Below, in pieces: positions 10,901 to 21,810 of a stretch of DNA of 45,846 nt. Below the pieces are notes generated by a model. That model was not told the origin of the DNA and did no database searches. It saw only the letters and a list, made by a program, of their open reading frames with translations. Made by a program: the position numbers and the translations under genes. The stretch lies in contig OUQQ01000116.1 in the NCBI GenBank assembly GCA_900404475.1, positions 1 through 45,846 of the forward strand, written 5' to 3'. The stretch's first letter is position 1. Each line of letters begins with the position of its first letter. The DNA comes from Spongospora subterranea (Eukaryota; Endomyxa; Phytomyxea; Plasmodiophorida; Plasmodiophoridae).

Positions 10901-11648
10901 CAAGGACGCCACACGTCGCTCTTATCAGGATTTGACTGCAGAGGCCGCTAAAAGCTCAATTTATGCCCAAAGAAGGATGGAGTCAGCATAGTCATGTGAA
11001 ATATATATAATAAGCCCCTAAAACCCCACATACTCGGTTTGTCTATCAGCCTTGGCTTCTAATTTTGTCCAAGATCGCCACTGGGAAACAAAGCTTTAGA
11101 ATTGGAAAGCTCGGTATACGGCTTCGTGATATGGGGAACATGATTCGGAAACACTGTGTCCATCATGTCGATCATGTGAAACACCTGTTCTGCAGAAAAC
11201 CCATAAAACATTTGCATGAGACCAACGCTGTGCAATTGCGGGTGATTTAAGGCTCATCGATTGCGGATTCAACGTCATGAACAGGATATGACGGGCCGTC
11301 AAAAGGTTTCAGATATCAGAGGTCCATGATAACATCTCCACAAAAATCAAAAACGTCTCCTATCTCGAACTGGCCAGATGGAGTGACCAGCCGATCGCCA
11401 ACCCAAATACCATCCTTACGAAGTGATGCGAACAGCTTATTCAAATTCTACATTTGGTATGTGTTTTTGACTCGGATTTTTTTGGAGTTGACCTCAAGTT
11501 TGTGGTATGGAAGGGGACTTCGAGATTGGTAATAGCGCGGTAGTATTTGTTTGGATGCGAAGTTGGAATTGAGGGCAATTACAGCTCTATCGTGTTCAGC
11601 AAGCCAATGACCTGTTGGCCTACAAACGTGTCCCTTTTCACTGGCCGA
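7943..11648. other. Long stretch without a confident gene
   Basis: Several 60-110-aa frames occur on both strands (for example minus 8798-8565, minus 9463-9167, minus 9870-9571, plus 9877-10164, minus 10493-10257). None shows a known domain, a signal peptide or matching splice partners. The minus frames at 9870 (CSTTIASPCNGVITDASVEI) and 10493 have fairly protein-like composition and might be exons of an unrecognised gene. A TATA-like ATATATATAATAAG occurs at about 11000. Confidence 0.35.
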
Positions 11649-11996
11649 ATGCATTTAGTATGCATCGCACCCAATGAAAGCAAGCTCATATCGCTGATTG
11701 ATAACCTGCGAGATTTGGGTCAGGCTCTGACTCGAGCACACCTTTTGCAAAAGCACACACGTACAATGCCAAACGGCGAGGTTTGGGAAGAAAGGAAAAA
11801 CAACCAGAAACGGAATAGGCTTGAAGCCCATGAAAACATATTTCATACAGCGCTTAGCGGAGCTTTCTTTCCGAACCTGGCCGTTTGGCATGCTACGTGT
11901 GTGTTTCTGCAAAAGGTTTGCTCGAGGCAGATCCCGCAGGTTATCAAACGCAATTTGAGCTTGCTTTCATTGGATGCGATGCATACTAAATGCATC
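11649..11996. repeat. Foldback (long inverted repeat) element
   Basis: The left arm, about 11649-11792, starts ATGCATTTAGTATGCATCGC. The right arm, about 11865-11996, read in reverse complement starts with the same twenty bases. The match continues with substitutions and small indels through CCAATGAAAGCAAGCTC, TTTGATAACCTGCG and ACCTTTTGCA(A/G)AA(G/A)CACACACGTA to the inner edge. The loop is about 70 bp. Open frames on both strands through the arms are mirror images. It is a diverged hairpin-forming element, either a foldback-type transposon relic or an inverted duplication. Confidence 0.85.
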
Positions 11997-12949
11997 CCAG
12001 TCGTCAGAGATTTCTAGACGATTTTAAATCAGCAAACGAACGACAAACTGTCAAGAATCCTGCTTTTGCTGATAATTTGTGCAACTGATAATTTATCATC
12101 ACCACCAATGTCGATTCATGGCCCATCCTTCTTCATTAATCCATTTTTCCTCTCTCGTTTCTTCCATTCTTGGGCTTTTCAAAATCTCGTTCGTTGCGAT
12201 ATCCCAGGTCTCTCTGATGCTGTTTATCCTCCATCATCAGCCTCAACAATAACAATCTGTTGCCCATAGCAAGATGTTTTCGATGACCTGGTGGCGTTGC
12301 ACCACTAGATGCGACGTGGTGGACGAATCGTGTGATACAGTACCGACCAAGCTGGCTCCCAGGTCTGCCCAATCTGCTGCATGCATTCGCGGTCACAACT
12401 GGTGCAGTGATGACACCTCCATTGTCAACTGGAAGGACTCAATTACCATGTCCTCATTCTGGCGTCTCCTGCGTTGTCAAAATCGTCTTTTGCATAGCGA
12501 CCAGCTTCCTCATTAATGCTGCCTGTTTCAAGAGAGAAAAAATGGCAAGTGATTTTCATCAACGACGCAAAGCTCAGGGTTTGTTGAATCAGGCGCAGCG
12601 CACGTTTGACTAACAACCTCCTCGAAACAATCATATGACATATGAAATGTCGACACATAACTACACAGCAAGGACAGCATTGACCGCACCGGTAGGTTTC
12701 TTAGATTGGCGCAAATTGGTGATAATGGGATAAAGAGACTCAGAGCATTTCCACCGTGCACTACCATGCCTATCCCTACTTGTGATCAAAATGCAGTTCT
12801 GGGGAATATTAGATCTGATGAAACAGTCTGTGGTTCCCACCGGGGGTACCCAACCATGTCTAAAACCTATTGCTGAATACAACGGAGACACTCCAGTTTG
12901 ACTCATCAGACTCCAAGTTCGACTCGCCTAACTCCCAACTTGCTCGCAA
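11997..12949. other. No confident gene
   Basis: Frames on both strands (plus 12274-12516, minus 12906-12661 and others) overlap one another without recognised motifs. Part of this may be the unaligned left end of the Harbinger element that follows. Terminal repeats for that element were not found here. Confidence 0.35.
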
Positions 12950-13760
12950 TCAATTCTTCATGATGATGATGAAAGAAAATGAATCCGAAGACGAGCTTAT
13001 TGCTCGGCAAAAGAGAAAGCTTGGCGGTTCCATACCTGGGCGCGCTCCAAACAAAAATCGACGGAGGCAACTGTTTGCCTCCCTGCGTAATAATGACTAC
13101 TGGAGTCTAAATCCCGTTTATGAAAGCATTTCCGTAGGACCTTCCGCATGCCTCGTGACTTGTTCGACGCCGTTCATGCTCGTGTCGTTCATCATGACGA
13201 CTACTTCAAACAGAAAGTGGACGTGTGCAAGGTATAACGAGTATAGCCATACATACACGTGGCCAATCATTAACTACTTCGGCGGCCCAGGATCGTTGAT
13301 CGAAACATTTTAGATCGTTCGCATTGTCTTCATGAGGTCCGCCTCCCTCCTGTCAGTATGAGATCAATGGTCATGTTTATAACGTTCCGTATTGGCTAGC
13401 GGACGCATCTATCGTCAACATCATTTTTTCGTAAAAACGATCGCTAACTCAATCTCGCGGCGTCATAAATGTTTGCGTTAATGCACGAGGCCAAACGGAA
13501 AGGGCATCGAGCGCGCGTTCGGAATGCTTCAGGCGCGGTTTCACTTTGACGATTCCGTTGAAATTGTGGCATCGGGTTGCCATCGGCGTGCGTAATTTTG
13601 CATAATTTAATCAAAGATTGTAAAATGCGGCACGGTCTGGACCATGCCTATGTCAACGACGATGAATATTTTCCTCAATACCTCTTCTAGACCATCGAGG
13701 CGTCTGAGGTTCAGACCAGCCAGGAAGCTAAAATGCTCAACCTTGCCAATCGCACTGATC
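12950..13760 (+). pseudogene. PIF/Harbinger (HARBI1-like) transposase, broken
   Basis: Landmarks of Harbinger-family DDE transposases occur in order but in shifting frames. They are ARQKRKLGGSIPGRAPNKN (about 13000-13060), FRMPRDLFDAVHARV (about 13146-13190), YNVPYWLAD near 13380, KGIERAFGMLQARF (about 13500-13540) and ACVILHNLI (about 13585-13615). In intact relatives the GGS.PGRA.N block precedes the helix-turn-helix-like FRMPR.LF region, and ERAFG.LQARF leads to the last catalytic acid. Frameshifts and stops, including one right after the FRMPR block and one in the DDE core, show it is dead. The companion Myb/SANT-like gene lies convergently at 13916-14660. Confidence 0.88.
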
Positions 13761-13915
13761 CAATGATGTTCACGCGCCTCCAAGCAGATCTTTTTCTTTG
13801 TTGAGCATCACTGGAACCTAAGAGGCAGCGAAAAAGATGAGACCAAAACTTGACTGATCCCGGATTTTATTTAACCCGATAAAAGCTTCACAGGGTCTCA
13901 TTATTTGGATAGGAA

Positions 13916-14660
13916 CTAAAGGAGTTTCAAAGCAATCTGTTCCTTGCAAAGCTCAATGAGGGCGTTGATCAGTGCCTCCTCTTGTTTGATGCGGCGAAAT
14001 TCCACGCCCTTGGGCGTTTGCAATGTGCTGAACATCTTCCAGGCGAACTGCTCGCCAGCCCTGGCTAACTGATCTTCCTTGACCGCAACGCTCTTTTTAC
14101 TGCTCAACGCCACACGATTCATCGCGTTGATTTTGGCGCGAGCTTCGCGACATCAGCAGCGCTGGCTTCATCGAATTTGATCTGCTTCCCATTTTTTTTA
14201 CTCACTGATGAGCGGCGCGCAAGGAAGAGAGATTTGCTGGAGCGCGTCGAGCCTGGGATGTAATCTCTCTATATCGGAATTGAACAAGTGTTCAGCGCTG
14301 TCGACATCATCCAGGAAAAAGGTGGCCCTTTGGGCAGAGCCCATCCGCGAATAGTCGATTGCGAGACGACGGACCAGCATAGATCGCCCCCGAAAGGTTT
14401 TCGGACATCGGCAAAGAAATGCTTCTTTGCTCAGTGTAATACGTCCATCCCGAATGATACTCATCTAGAACCTTTGAAAGACAGCGAACGAATTTGAGAA
14501 TAGTCCTCTGCAGATGGTTAACCATCGCGATCGAATGCTTTCTCAAGATCGTAAACAGTCAAAAGTAACTTGTTTCTGCGATGGCAGATTTAAAATGCTC
14601 GCCTAATTCCTTGTAATAGGTCTCCCCATCTTGATCAGTGCCAATGGATGGGTCGGTAGT
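13916..14660 (-). pseudogene. Harbinger-associated Myb/SANT-like protein, broken
   Basis: Read on the minus strand, the sequence gives DPSIGTDQDGETYYKELGEH (about 14645-14590), NHLQRTILKFVRCLSKVLDE (about 14525-14465), then a helical segment, and finally the open frame 14122-13916 with VALSSKKSV and EEALINALIELCKEQIALKL. This order matches the second protein of PIF/Harbinger elements: a SANT/Myb-like DNA-binding part with 'VGTDQ..' and 'RW..IQ..V.KF.GC..Q', then a Lys/Glu coiled C-terminus. Frames shift between blocks and there are stops, so it is a relic. It is tail-to-tail with the transposase, an arrangement known for this superfamily. Confidence 0.75.
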
Positions 14661-15181
14661 CACTGCCATATATGATCTTGAGATCCAGACATCTTCTTGG
14701 CTTTAAAAGGTCTTCATTCCAGACAATTTCCCGGCACGATGCGACATTCCCGAACAAAAAATTGACACGCAGATTTCCAACAGATCTGTTGGAGATCCGA
14801 TGAATTCATCGGTGGGAAACGCAGCTTTTGAAAAATCCCCAGATTTAGTGATAGATATGATAGATATGGAGAATATTGAGCACCGGTGGAAGTGCTCTCA
14901 AGCCCGCCAAGATCATTACGCGTACAGTAGCCAGCCAAAAAGCCCAAAACCATCATGTCAAGCCCACAAAATCATCGTGCCATGCCAAGCCACCCCACAA
15001 TTGAACACCAATTGAACATAACGCTGACACTCCTAAGTCAGACTGTCAGACTCAGACCTTAATATCGTGTCGCATGCCCGCGCAACTGCCTCAGCGCGGT
15101 TTTGTGGGTCCACCCACTGACCGCACTTACGAAGATCTGTTTAACGGGTTCAATTGTTAACTAATAAGGAATCGTGAAATA
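14661..15181. other. Upstream region of HGD; no gene seen
   Basis: Short frames only. The 120 bp before the HGD start (15060-15181) contain no obvious TATA box. The start context is TCGTGAAATAATGGCA, with an A at -3 relative to the ATG at 15182. Confidence 0.4.
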
Positions 15182-17736
15182 ATGGCATCGCAGCGTAAAT
15201 ACATGTCAGGGTTCGGTGCCGAGTTGCAATCGGAAGCTAAACCAGGGGCCCTTCCTATTGGAGTTAATAACCCTCAGAAGTGCCCGTTTGGCCTGTTTGC
15301 TGAGCAGCTGTCGGGAACATCATTCACGACCCCACGCTGCCACAATCGCCGGTCTTGGTTCTACCGTATTTTACCGTCGGTATGCCACTCCCCCCTACAG
15401 CCGGTGGTTCAAGATACTTATAAACTCTGGAAATCGTATTTTCACGACGCGCAAATTGTTCCTAACCAGGTACATTGGTATTTTCGATTTACTGAAACAT
15501 TCTCGACCTATCTATCAATTGCTTTTCATCGTTAACGTTTTCCGTGTTTTGTCGGTTTTGCCGTAAGTTCGTTTGTTATATTCAAGTTTGTTGACCATCT
15601 GCCTTCGTTGATAATTGTTTAAGTACTATCTCGACGTTTACTTTGCAGATTTTTCATGAAATTTTGCCTTCCAAGCTTGATTTGTCTATGTGTAGCTTCG
15701 ATGGCCACCAGCAGTTTTTGCTCCAAAAAATACAGCTGTCACTTTCGCAGCCGGCATAAAAACTGTCGCGGGCGCTGGAGGGCCTGACCTCAAAATTGGG
15801 GTGGCGATCCATATTTTCGTTGCCAACACTTCAATGGTTGACGAAGCGATCTGCAATTCCGGTGCGCCAACCCAAACGATTTCAGCGTTTCTTTATTTGA
15901 TTTCCCGTCAATATGAATCTATAATTTTCCACTTAAATCGCAATCACCTTTTTTATATCTGTTTGACCCCAGTAATTGATTGGTTCGGTAGGCCAGATGG
16001 CGATATGTTGATCATTCCGGAGTCGGGCAATATAACTGTTCAAACCGAGTTCGGCATTCTTGATGTCGCAATCGGTGAAATAATCGTCGTTCCGCGTGGT
16101 GTCCGTTTTGCAGTAATGTTTCAAGGTCCGAATTTATTCGCCTGTGATTTTATTTTTTAAGTAATCAAGAATTGTACGTGACCGAGTTCTCTCCGTCCGA
16201 TATCAAACAACAATACTACTTTGTTCAGTTTATTCTTATATGCATTGTTTTCCACCAAAACTACTAGTTTCCTGTTTTTATATTGCTGTTAGATCAAAAT
16301 GTTCGCGGCTATATATGTGAAGTATATGGTGGCCATTTCCAGCTGCCGGAGCTGGGTCCGATCGGCGCCAACGGATTAGCAAACGCTCGTGATTTTTTAC
16401 ACCCAGTTGCTCATTATGAATGTGAACCTCCAAAATCTCACAAGTTTACTATTTTGCAGGTCCTTCCGTATAATGGCATGCTAAGTTTCTTTTCTTATGG
16501 GCAAATGTTTACTTAGAAATTCATGGGGAAGTTTTTCACTATGGAACAAAAACATTCGTGTTTCGACGTGGTCGCTTGGCATGGTAATTATGCGTAACGG
16601 TTACAGTATTTCATAATTTCCAACCTTCGTTGCAACTGTAGTAATATCTTCTGTGCAATGTTGCTATTAACATTTGGTTCAATGCTGGCTTTTGTTGACG
16701 AAGGGAAATTCTTTTATTTGCTAACGCTAATGCGTCATGCTCCTCAGGTAATTATCTTCCATTCAAATACAATCTTGACCGTTTTTGTGCTGTCAATTCT
16801 GTGACTTTTGACCACATGGATCCGGTATTCACCGTTTTCGTCATGACCTTGGAAATCTTGACTCAGTTGTTTGAAACAGTCGATATTTACTGTCTTGACT
16901 GTCCCGTCTTCTGAACCTGGTGTAGCTGCCATGGATTTTGTCATCTTTCCTCCACGATGGCAGGTAACTTACTTTGTCATTCTTCGAAAGCTTAAAGAAG
17001 TTCGCATTTCCCAGAGCAGCATTCAGACCTGTATCTGTTGCGATGTTTCCCGAGCCTTATTTATTTGTCAAAATATGTTGTCGTTTCATAACTATTTTGC
17101 GTTTCAGGTTCAAGATGGGTTCCGCCCGCCTTATTTTCATCGTAATGCTCCCATGTCGGAATTCATGGGCAATATTCGCGGCCAGTACGAGGCGAAGCCA
17201 ACCGGGTAGAAACTCGGAATTTACCAAACCTGCAACAATATTTTTTTCCAGTTGTATATTTGTTTTGATTGAGGCAGGTTCCGGTTTTTAATTCATGTGC
17301 ACATGAATGTTCTGAAATTGCCGATCTATCACACTTCTTCAGCTTCTGTTGACATTTTCAGTCACTTTTCTCGAAGTGCTGTCGGGGTGCATCGCTGATG
17401 TAACCATTCTTTATTGACGATGGTGTAAATAGGTTTCCTCCTGGGGCTGGTTCATTACACTCTTGTTGCATTGCTCATGGTCCATCCCACGACGTCTTTA
17501 CTCAGTTTTCTAAAATGGTTTTAACTCCCACACGGCTGCAAGGTGCATACAGTTACTACTGTGTAATTACGACTTTAAAAATTGAGATATTTACAGAAAT
17601 GTTGGCCTTCATGTTCGAGACATGCTACATGTTACGTGTCACCGATTACGCTGCAGATTCTCACAAACAAGATGTTGACTATACGGACTGCTGGAAGGGA
17701 TTCACTCCCGAATTTCTTCTCCACATTGATGAATGA
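15182..17736 (+). CDS. HGD: Homogentisate 1,2-dioxygenase
   Basis: This cupin-fold, iron(II) enzyme opens the ring of homogentisate to maleylacetoacetate in tyrosine/phenylalanine breakdown, normally in the cytosol. Ten exons join in phase: 15182-15469, 15696-15861, 15997-16125, 16293-16459, 16517-16583, 16748-16824, 16880-16963, 17108-17205, 17433-17542, 17597-17736. The result is 441 aa (human 445). Alignable landmarks: YMSGFGAE at the N-terminus, [53 protein letters not shown] (catalytic His), FRPPYFHRN and SLHS..IAHGP (iron ligands). The loop reads HRNAPMSE, one residue longer between His and Glu than the usual HRNxMSE. Three introns are only 54-57 bp. Stop TGA at 17734. Start chosen by family length and position of the first ATG. 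Confidence 0.97.
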
Positions 17737-18307
17737 TCCTGGCGGCGCCGTCTGGTGTCGTATTTGCCTCCATAACTTGTTGCCCACAGTTACTGATAGC
17801 AATATACCAGATTGTGTTGCGAAAATTGTTTCTTCAGCGAGGCACTTTTTATTTTTGTTTGTGGGATTGATTTCCACGTCGCAATATCCAGCTTCAATTA
17901 CCCCACTCAAATCTGTGTGGTTTCTCTTTCTTCCAACATGTTCAACGTTTTTTCTGTTGAAAAATTTCGTCATTGCCGAAATAATGGTGACCGTGCAAAG
18001 TTCTGTTGCTTCATTGCCTTTGAAGCGAATACCTGTTAACACCGCCATTATTCCAAAATCATATCGTAATCGGCTGAGCCTGGTCTGTTTAATTCTAAGA
18101 TATTCTGACAGAAAGAAGCGCGTCAACTCGATATCTATTCTTGCCTTGATAATGAAGAAGATATAATTTTGGCTTTTATGAAGCTACGTTGACTCACCAA
18201 TATTGATTTCACATATCACAGTCACGTCAATGAGGTTGCCAGCCATCCCTCGAGTGGTTCTCTTCATTATACAAGTAAACTGCTCGAAACGTAATTAACT
18301 AATATTC
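17737..18307 (-). other. HGD 3' flank with a 164-aa antisense open frame
   Basis: A minus-strand frame runs from 18126 to 17632 and overlaps the last 105 bp of the HGD coding region. It starts with MTRFFLSEYL and contains GVIEAGYCDVEINPTNKNKK. It shows no recognised domain, signal peptide or splice context. It could be a chance frame over HGD's 3' end and downstream DNA, or an exon of an unrecognised convergent gene. The region otherwise serves as the HGD 3' UTR and the upstream region of the gene at 18308. Confidence 0.3.
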
Positions 18308-19852
18308 ATGATACATGTGTATCGTATCACGTGCCTGACAACCCTCATGACTGTTGCGGTACTGTCATATGCCACGACAGATGGAGTTCAGTCACCATCG
18401 TACATAACATCTGGAAAACCGTCCACAACTGATGTCGCAGATTTGCCCACAAACAATCGAGTCCAGAGCGAGCCGATTTCCGAAGAAGATCGATACATTT
18501 TGATGCGAGTGAAAGCGTTTATGGCTTTGAATGGGCTTGTGATCGCCCCGCCACGCCCGGCGAAAACTCCCACCTTCGATGATTTGATGTCGGCCTGGTT
18601 GAGACAACAACAAGATCACGGAGGCGCGTTTCCGCCTGTGAAACCTCCTTCTACTGGAGTTGCACAACCACCATTTGTCCAGGCCCCAGTAATGACAGCT
18701 CTTGCACCGCCTTTAACCCAAGCCCAAAAGCCGACGACAGCTCTTGCACCGCCTTTAACCCAAGCCCAAAACCCGACGACAGCTCTTGCACCGCCTTTAA
18801 CCCAAGCCCAAAAACCGACGACAGCTCTTGCACCGCCTATAACCCGAGTCGAAAAGCCGACTCAATCTGTTAGGAAATCTTCGAAGGAGAATTTGTCGTT
18901 TTCTGCTCCCGGAAATGTTGTGGTACAGGCTGAGGTTCCCCGAGCTTCACTTTATGAAGCGCGAGGTCGTCCGGCGCCGCATCCCATGGCGCAAATGATT
19001 GGAGAGGCGCCCGTTCAACCTAGCACGTCGCCGCCGCCAAGAAATGACACGACCTGGGATAATATTGCGATGTCACCCAAACGAAATCGTACAGACTTGC
19101 CGCTGACAACGTTTAAACCTGATCAACCTGGGCAGTCTACAGTTCAAGCGGCAAGAGGGTTTTCACTGGAGAAATCCAGCGAAAACCGTTCATCACAACC
19201 ACTTGCTTCTGCTCCTGAAAAGACTTCAGCTAATATGACGTCGCCAATATTGCCTATCCCGGTTGACGGAAACTTAACGGCAGGAGCGTCTTTACCAGAT
19301 CCTGAAATTGTCACGAATTCCTCCACAGTCTTGTCTGCTGTTAATGGCAGTTCCAATACGGATGCGGGTGATGCATCATCGTCGTCTGATTCAGAATCAT
19401 CTTCAGGTCAGTGATGATAATTTTTCACCATGTTGCTCACATGGTGTTGTTCCGTAATGGTCCGTTTGGGTTTGGTCAGGTATTTTGAACAGGGGTTGAA
19501 AAAAAAATCAAGAACGTTAATGTGATTATAAATGGGTTTCAACTGTCTTTGTATTGGTTGATCAACATTAAACATAGAGAACGCAACGTATCAGAATATT
19601 GATCAAGTCTCTGTAACAGGACCGACTACGATCACAACCATTGCTGAAACAGGTGGCGCGTCCTCCGAATCACAGGCTGCTCCACCAGCCGACAGCATTC
19701 CTGAAGCGTCTAGCGACGACACTGCCGATGAGTTACCGGGTGCGATCGCGACCGATGATGTTTCCCCCCAAGATATTATTGATGCTGTCTCCATCGGCAG
19801 CAGTAGCGTTGACGACGCTGATACTGACGAACTATCTGCGGCTACCGCCTAA
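18308..19852 (+). CDS. Secreted Pro/Ser/Thr-rich disordered protein
   Basis: Two exons, 18308-19406 and 19578-19852, join at a consensus AG-GTCAGT donor and ACATAG acceptor with matching phase, giving 457 aa and a TAA stop. The first 20 or so residues (MIHVYRITCLTTLMTVAVLS) look like a signal peptide. Residues of about 55-100 (SEEDRYILMRVKAFMALNG.. to SAWLRQQQD) are the only segment likely to fold, probably helical. The rest is low complexity: four 14-residue repeats of TALAPPLTQAQKPT, several N-x-S/T glycosylation sites, and an acidic Ser-rich C-terminus (DDADTDELSAATA). No transmembrane or anchor segment is visible, so secretion is likely. No family recognised. The neighbour at 20899 has a similar style but no clear sequence match. 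Confidence 0.85.
18693..18860 (+). repeat. 42-bp in-frame minisatellite
   Basis: Four tandem 42-bp units begin ACAGCTCTTGCACCGCC and encode TALAPP(L/I)TQAQKPT-type repeats within the secreted protein gene. The first three junctions are almost identical. The fourth unit has diverged (ITRVEKPT). In-frame length keeps the reading frame, so copy number could vary without breaking the gene. Confidence 0.95.
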
Positions 19853-20898
19853 TCAAAACGCTTTGACGTGTCTCGTACATCAGTACAAAATTTAACTAAA
19901 AATTAACATCGTGTCGAGTAAAATCTCAGGTTCCGTATGGTTCATTTGTTTTGGTTGTTTTCAAATTTTTGCTTGGAAATGTTCGTCGACCATAGTGGGT
20001 TCAATGAAATGCCGGTCGAGTATTCAGCATGTGCAAAATACTCGGTGATTCAATGGGGTTTCTTGCTTGCTGTAATACTGTTCGTGTAGTAATTCTGTTT
20101 GAATCCAAGCAAAAAGGATTTCTTCCTGGGTTGTTTTTCAAACATTTCGGTAAAAAGAATTTGATGTTGTTTTTCGTCGTATCACTGACCTTCGCAATCA
20201 ATGAAAGTGTTAGTTTATTATTGACTAACCTCAACTTTTACCGAAAAATGCCATTGAATTGAAAATCAGGAGTTTCGGCCAATACTCCCTGAACATCATA
20301 CGATTGATATCGTTTTCGTTCCCCCTCCTGGTGTTTTTTAACTGCGACTGGTGGGTAGCAACTGTCTCTTGAATGTTTACAATGGGAGGATGATGAGAGT
20401 TCAATTTTCGAACCAGTAAGTGTATTTCATGATATTTAGCCCTTTCATACTGTAGACACAAGTTGCGGTCTGATCAGTTTTTTTATCATTTGTTCACCGC
20501 AATTGACAGGATTGCTAGCAATGAGCAGTCAAACACCCAATGTATTGGTTATCCCAAGGTTGGAGTGGGTGATCGGACATGGAAATTTCAATAGTCTTTG
20601 GGCAAGGATAAGAGCGCGAAGGGTGTCGAACTTCCATATGCCTTGTTCAATGGAATGACTGAACTTTAATCGTGAACAGTAAGTTAGATTTGGAAAGGCT
20701 CACTCATCGCTACAGATCCCAATAGTACGTCGGTAAGGATCGTGATGAGTCACATCATATCAAATTGGACCAGTTGCGTCATGTAGACCGGATCTTGGCC
20801 AATCTCAACCCAACTAATGGTGCATCCACATAATACAAACGATATTCATCTTATTATTATATAGTCTGCCTATACATAGTGGCGTCGAAGGCTGCATA
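19853..20898. other. Intergenic; no gene recognised
   Basis: Short frames occur on both strands (minus 20234-20001, plus 20029-20262, minus 20461-20231) without motifs. A TATA-like ATTATATAG lies at about 20855-20865, roughly 40 bp before the ATG of the next gene. Confidence 0.5.
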
Positions 20899-21810
20899 AT
20901 GTTGCCCAATATACTATTGACGGCGGTGTTGGTGTTATCGATTCTTCACCAGTCCGTCTCGGCGTATGATGTACCCATGGATGAAAATAATCTCGATATT
21001 GCGATTGTATTTATCGATGGGTCTGTTGTAACACCAGTAACGTCAATCCCTGTAACAACATCGACGCAATCTTCGCCACAATCGTACTCAGCGAGCGCCA
21101 GCAGTCCAATCCCTGCCCCGCTCAAAGAAAAGTACAGCCGCTCTTTAGAGGTAGAGAATTATGGACCCAATAATGGGGGGACCTCTTCCCAAATATTAGA
21201 GCCAGCACAGAAGCCTTTGGAGTCAACGCACCATGGTAATGAAGCGATTGATTTCGGATCCGCTGCAAATAATCGAGGGCCAGTACCGCGGCCTTTGGAA
21301 TCAACTCACCAAGCGCTGCCTACCAACGGCATCTCGTCGGACCCTTATAAACTCCCTGAAAGCGGCTCAGGAGCCAAGTTCAATAGAGAACAAGAATACG
21401 GAACGGCATCGACCTTGACTGACTCCAAATTAAAATCGAATGCAGCGGAGTATGGGTCAAAGTTCCATGATTCTCCGCAACGAAAAGAATCAGAAACCAA
21501 GCAAAAGCAAACGACTTATGTAGGATCTTCACCAGGTAAAGCTTCAACACCGTTAGCGGAGCCAAAATTCACAAAAAAACCTGATTCATATGCGACTGAA
21601 GCACCATGGACTGTAGCTGACGATAGTAAGTATGAACGGCCAAATCCCGCCGCCACCAATGTTACGACGGCGACAAAAAATTACATTCCGTCATCGCAAT
21701 TCCGAAGCGGCGCCTACCAATCAGGGCAGCCAGAGGCATCGATGACAGCGCCAACATGGGCATCACTTCCCTTGATTATGACGATTTTGTTGTTGTTGGC
21801 TTCTGATTAA
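20899..21810 (+). CDS. Secreted, probably GPI-anchored Ser/Thr/Pro-rich protein
   Basis: A single uninterrupted frame of 303 aa. Residues 1-22 (MLPNILLTAVLVLSILHQSV) form a clear signal peptide. The C-terminus is a hydrophobic tail (ASLPLIMTILLLLASD) preceded by a small-residue region, the pattern of a GPI-anchor signal. Between them the chain is low complexity and rich in Ser, Thr, Pro and Lys, with a PLESTH(H/Q) motif used twice about 32 residues apart and an N-x-T site (NVTT). After the signal peptide, residues of about 28-50 (ENNLDIAIVFIDGSVVTPV) could form a short folded strand region. No known domain is seen. Cell-surface or extracellular-matrix roles are inference from architecture only. 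Confidence 0.85.
   Translation: MLPNILLTAVLVLSILHQSVSAYDVPMDENNLDIAIVFIDGSVVTPVTSIPVTTSTQSSPQSYSASASSPIPAPLKEKYSRSLEVENYGPNNGGTSSQILEPAQKPLESTHHGNEAIDFGSAANNRGPVPRPLESTHQALPTNGISSDPYKLPESGSGAKFNREQEYGTASTLTDSKLKSNAAEYGSKFHDSPQRKESETKQKQTTYVGSSPGKASTPLAEPKFTKKPDSYATEAPWTVADDSKYERPNPAATNVTTATKNYIPSSQFRSGAYQSGQPEASMTAPTWASLPLIMTILLLLASD

Noticed and set aside
18308..18600. RxLR-EER-like effector signal in the secreted protein (NRVQ...SEEDR)
   Set aside because: The motif lacks the second Arg and Leu of RxLR, and the acidic-Arg string alone is too common in disordered sequence.
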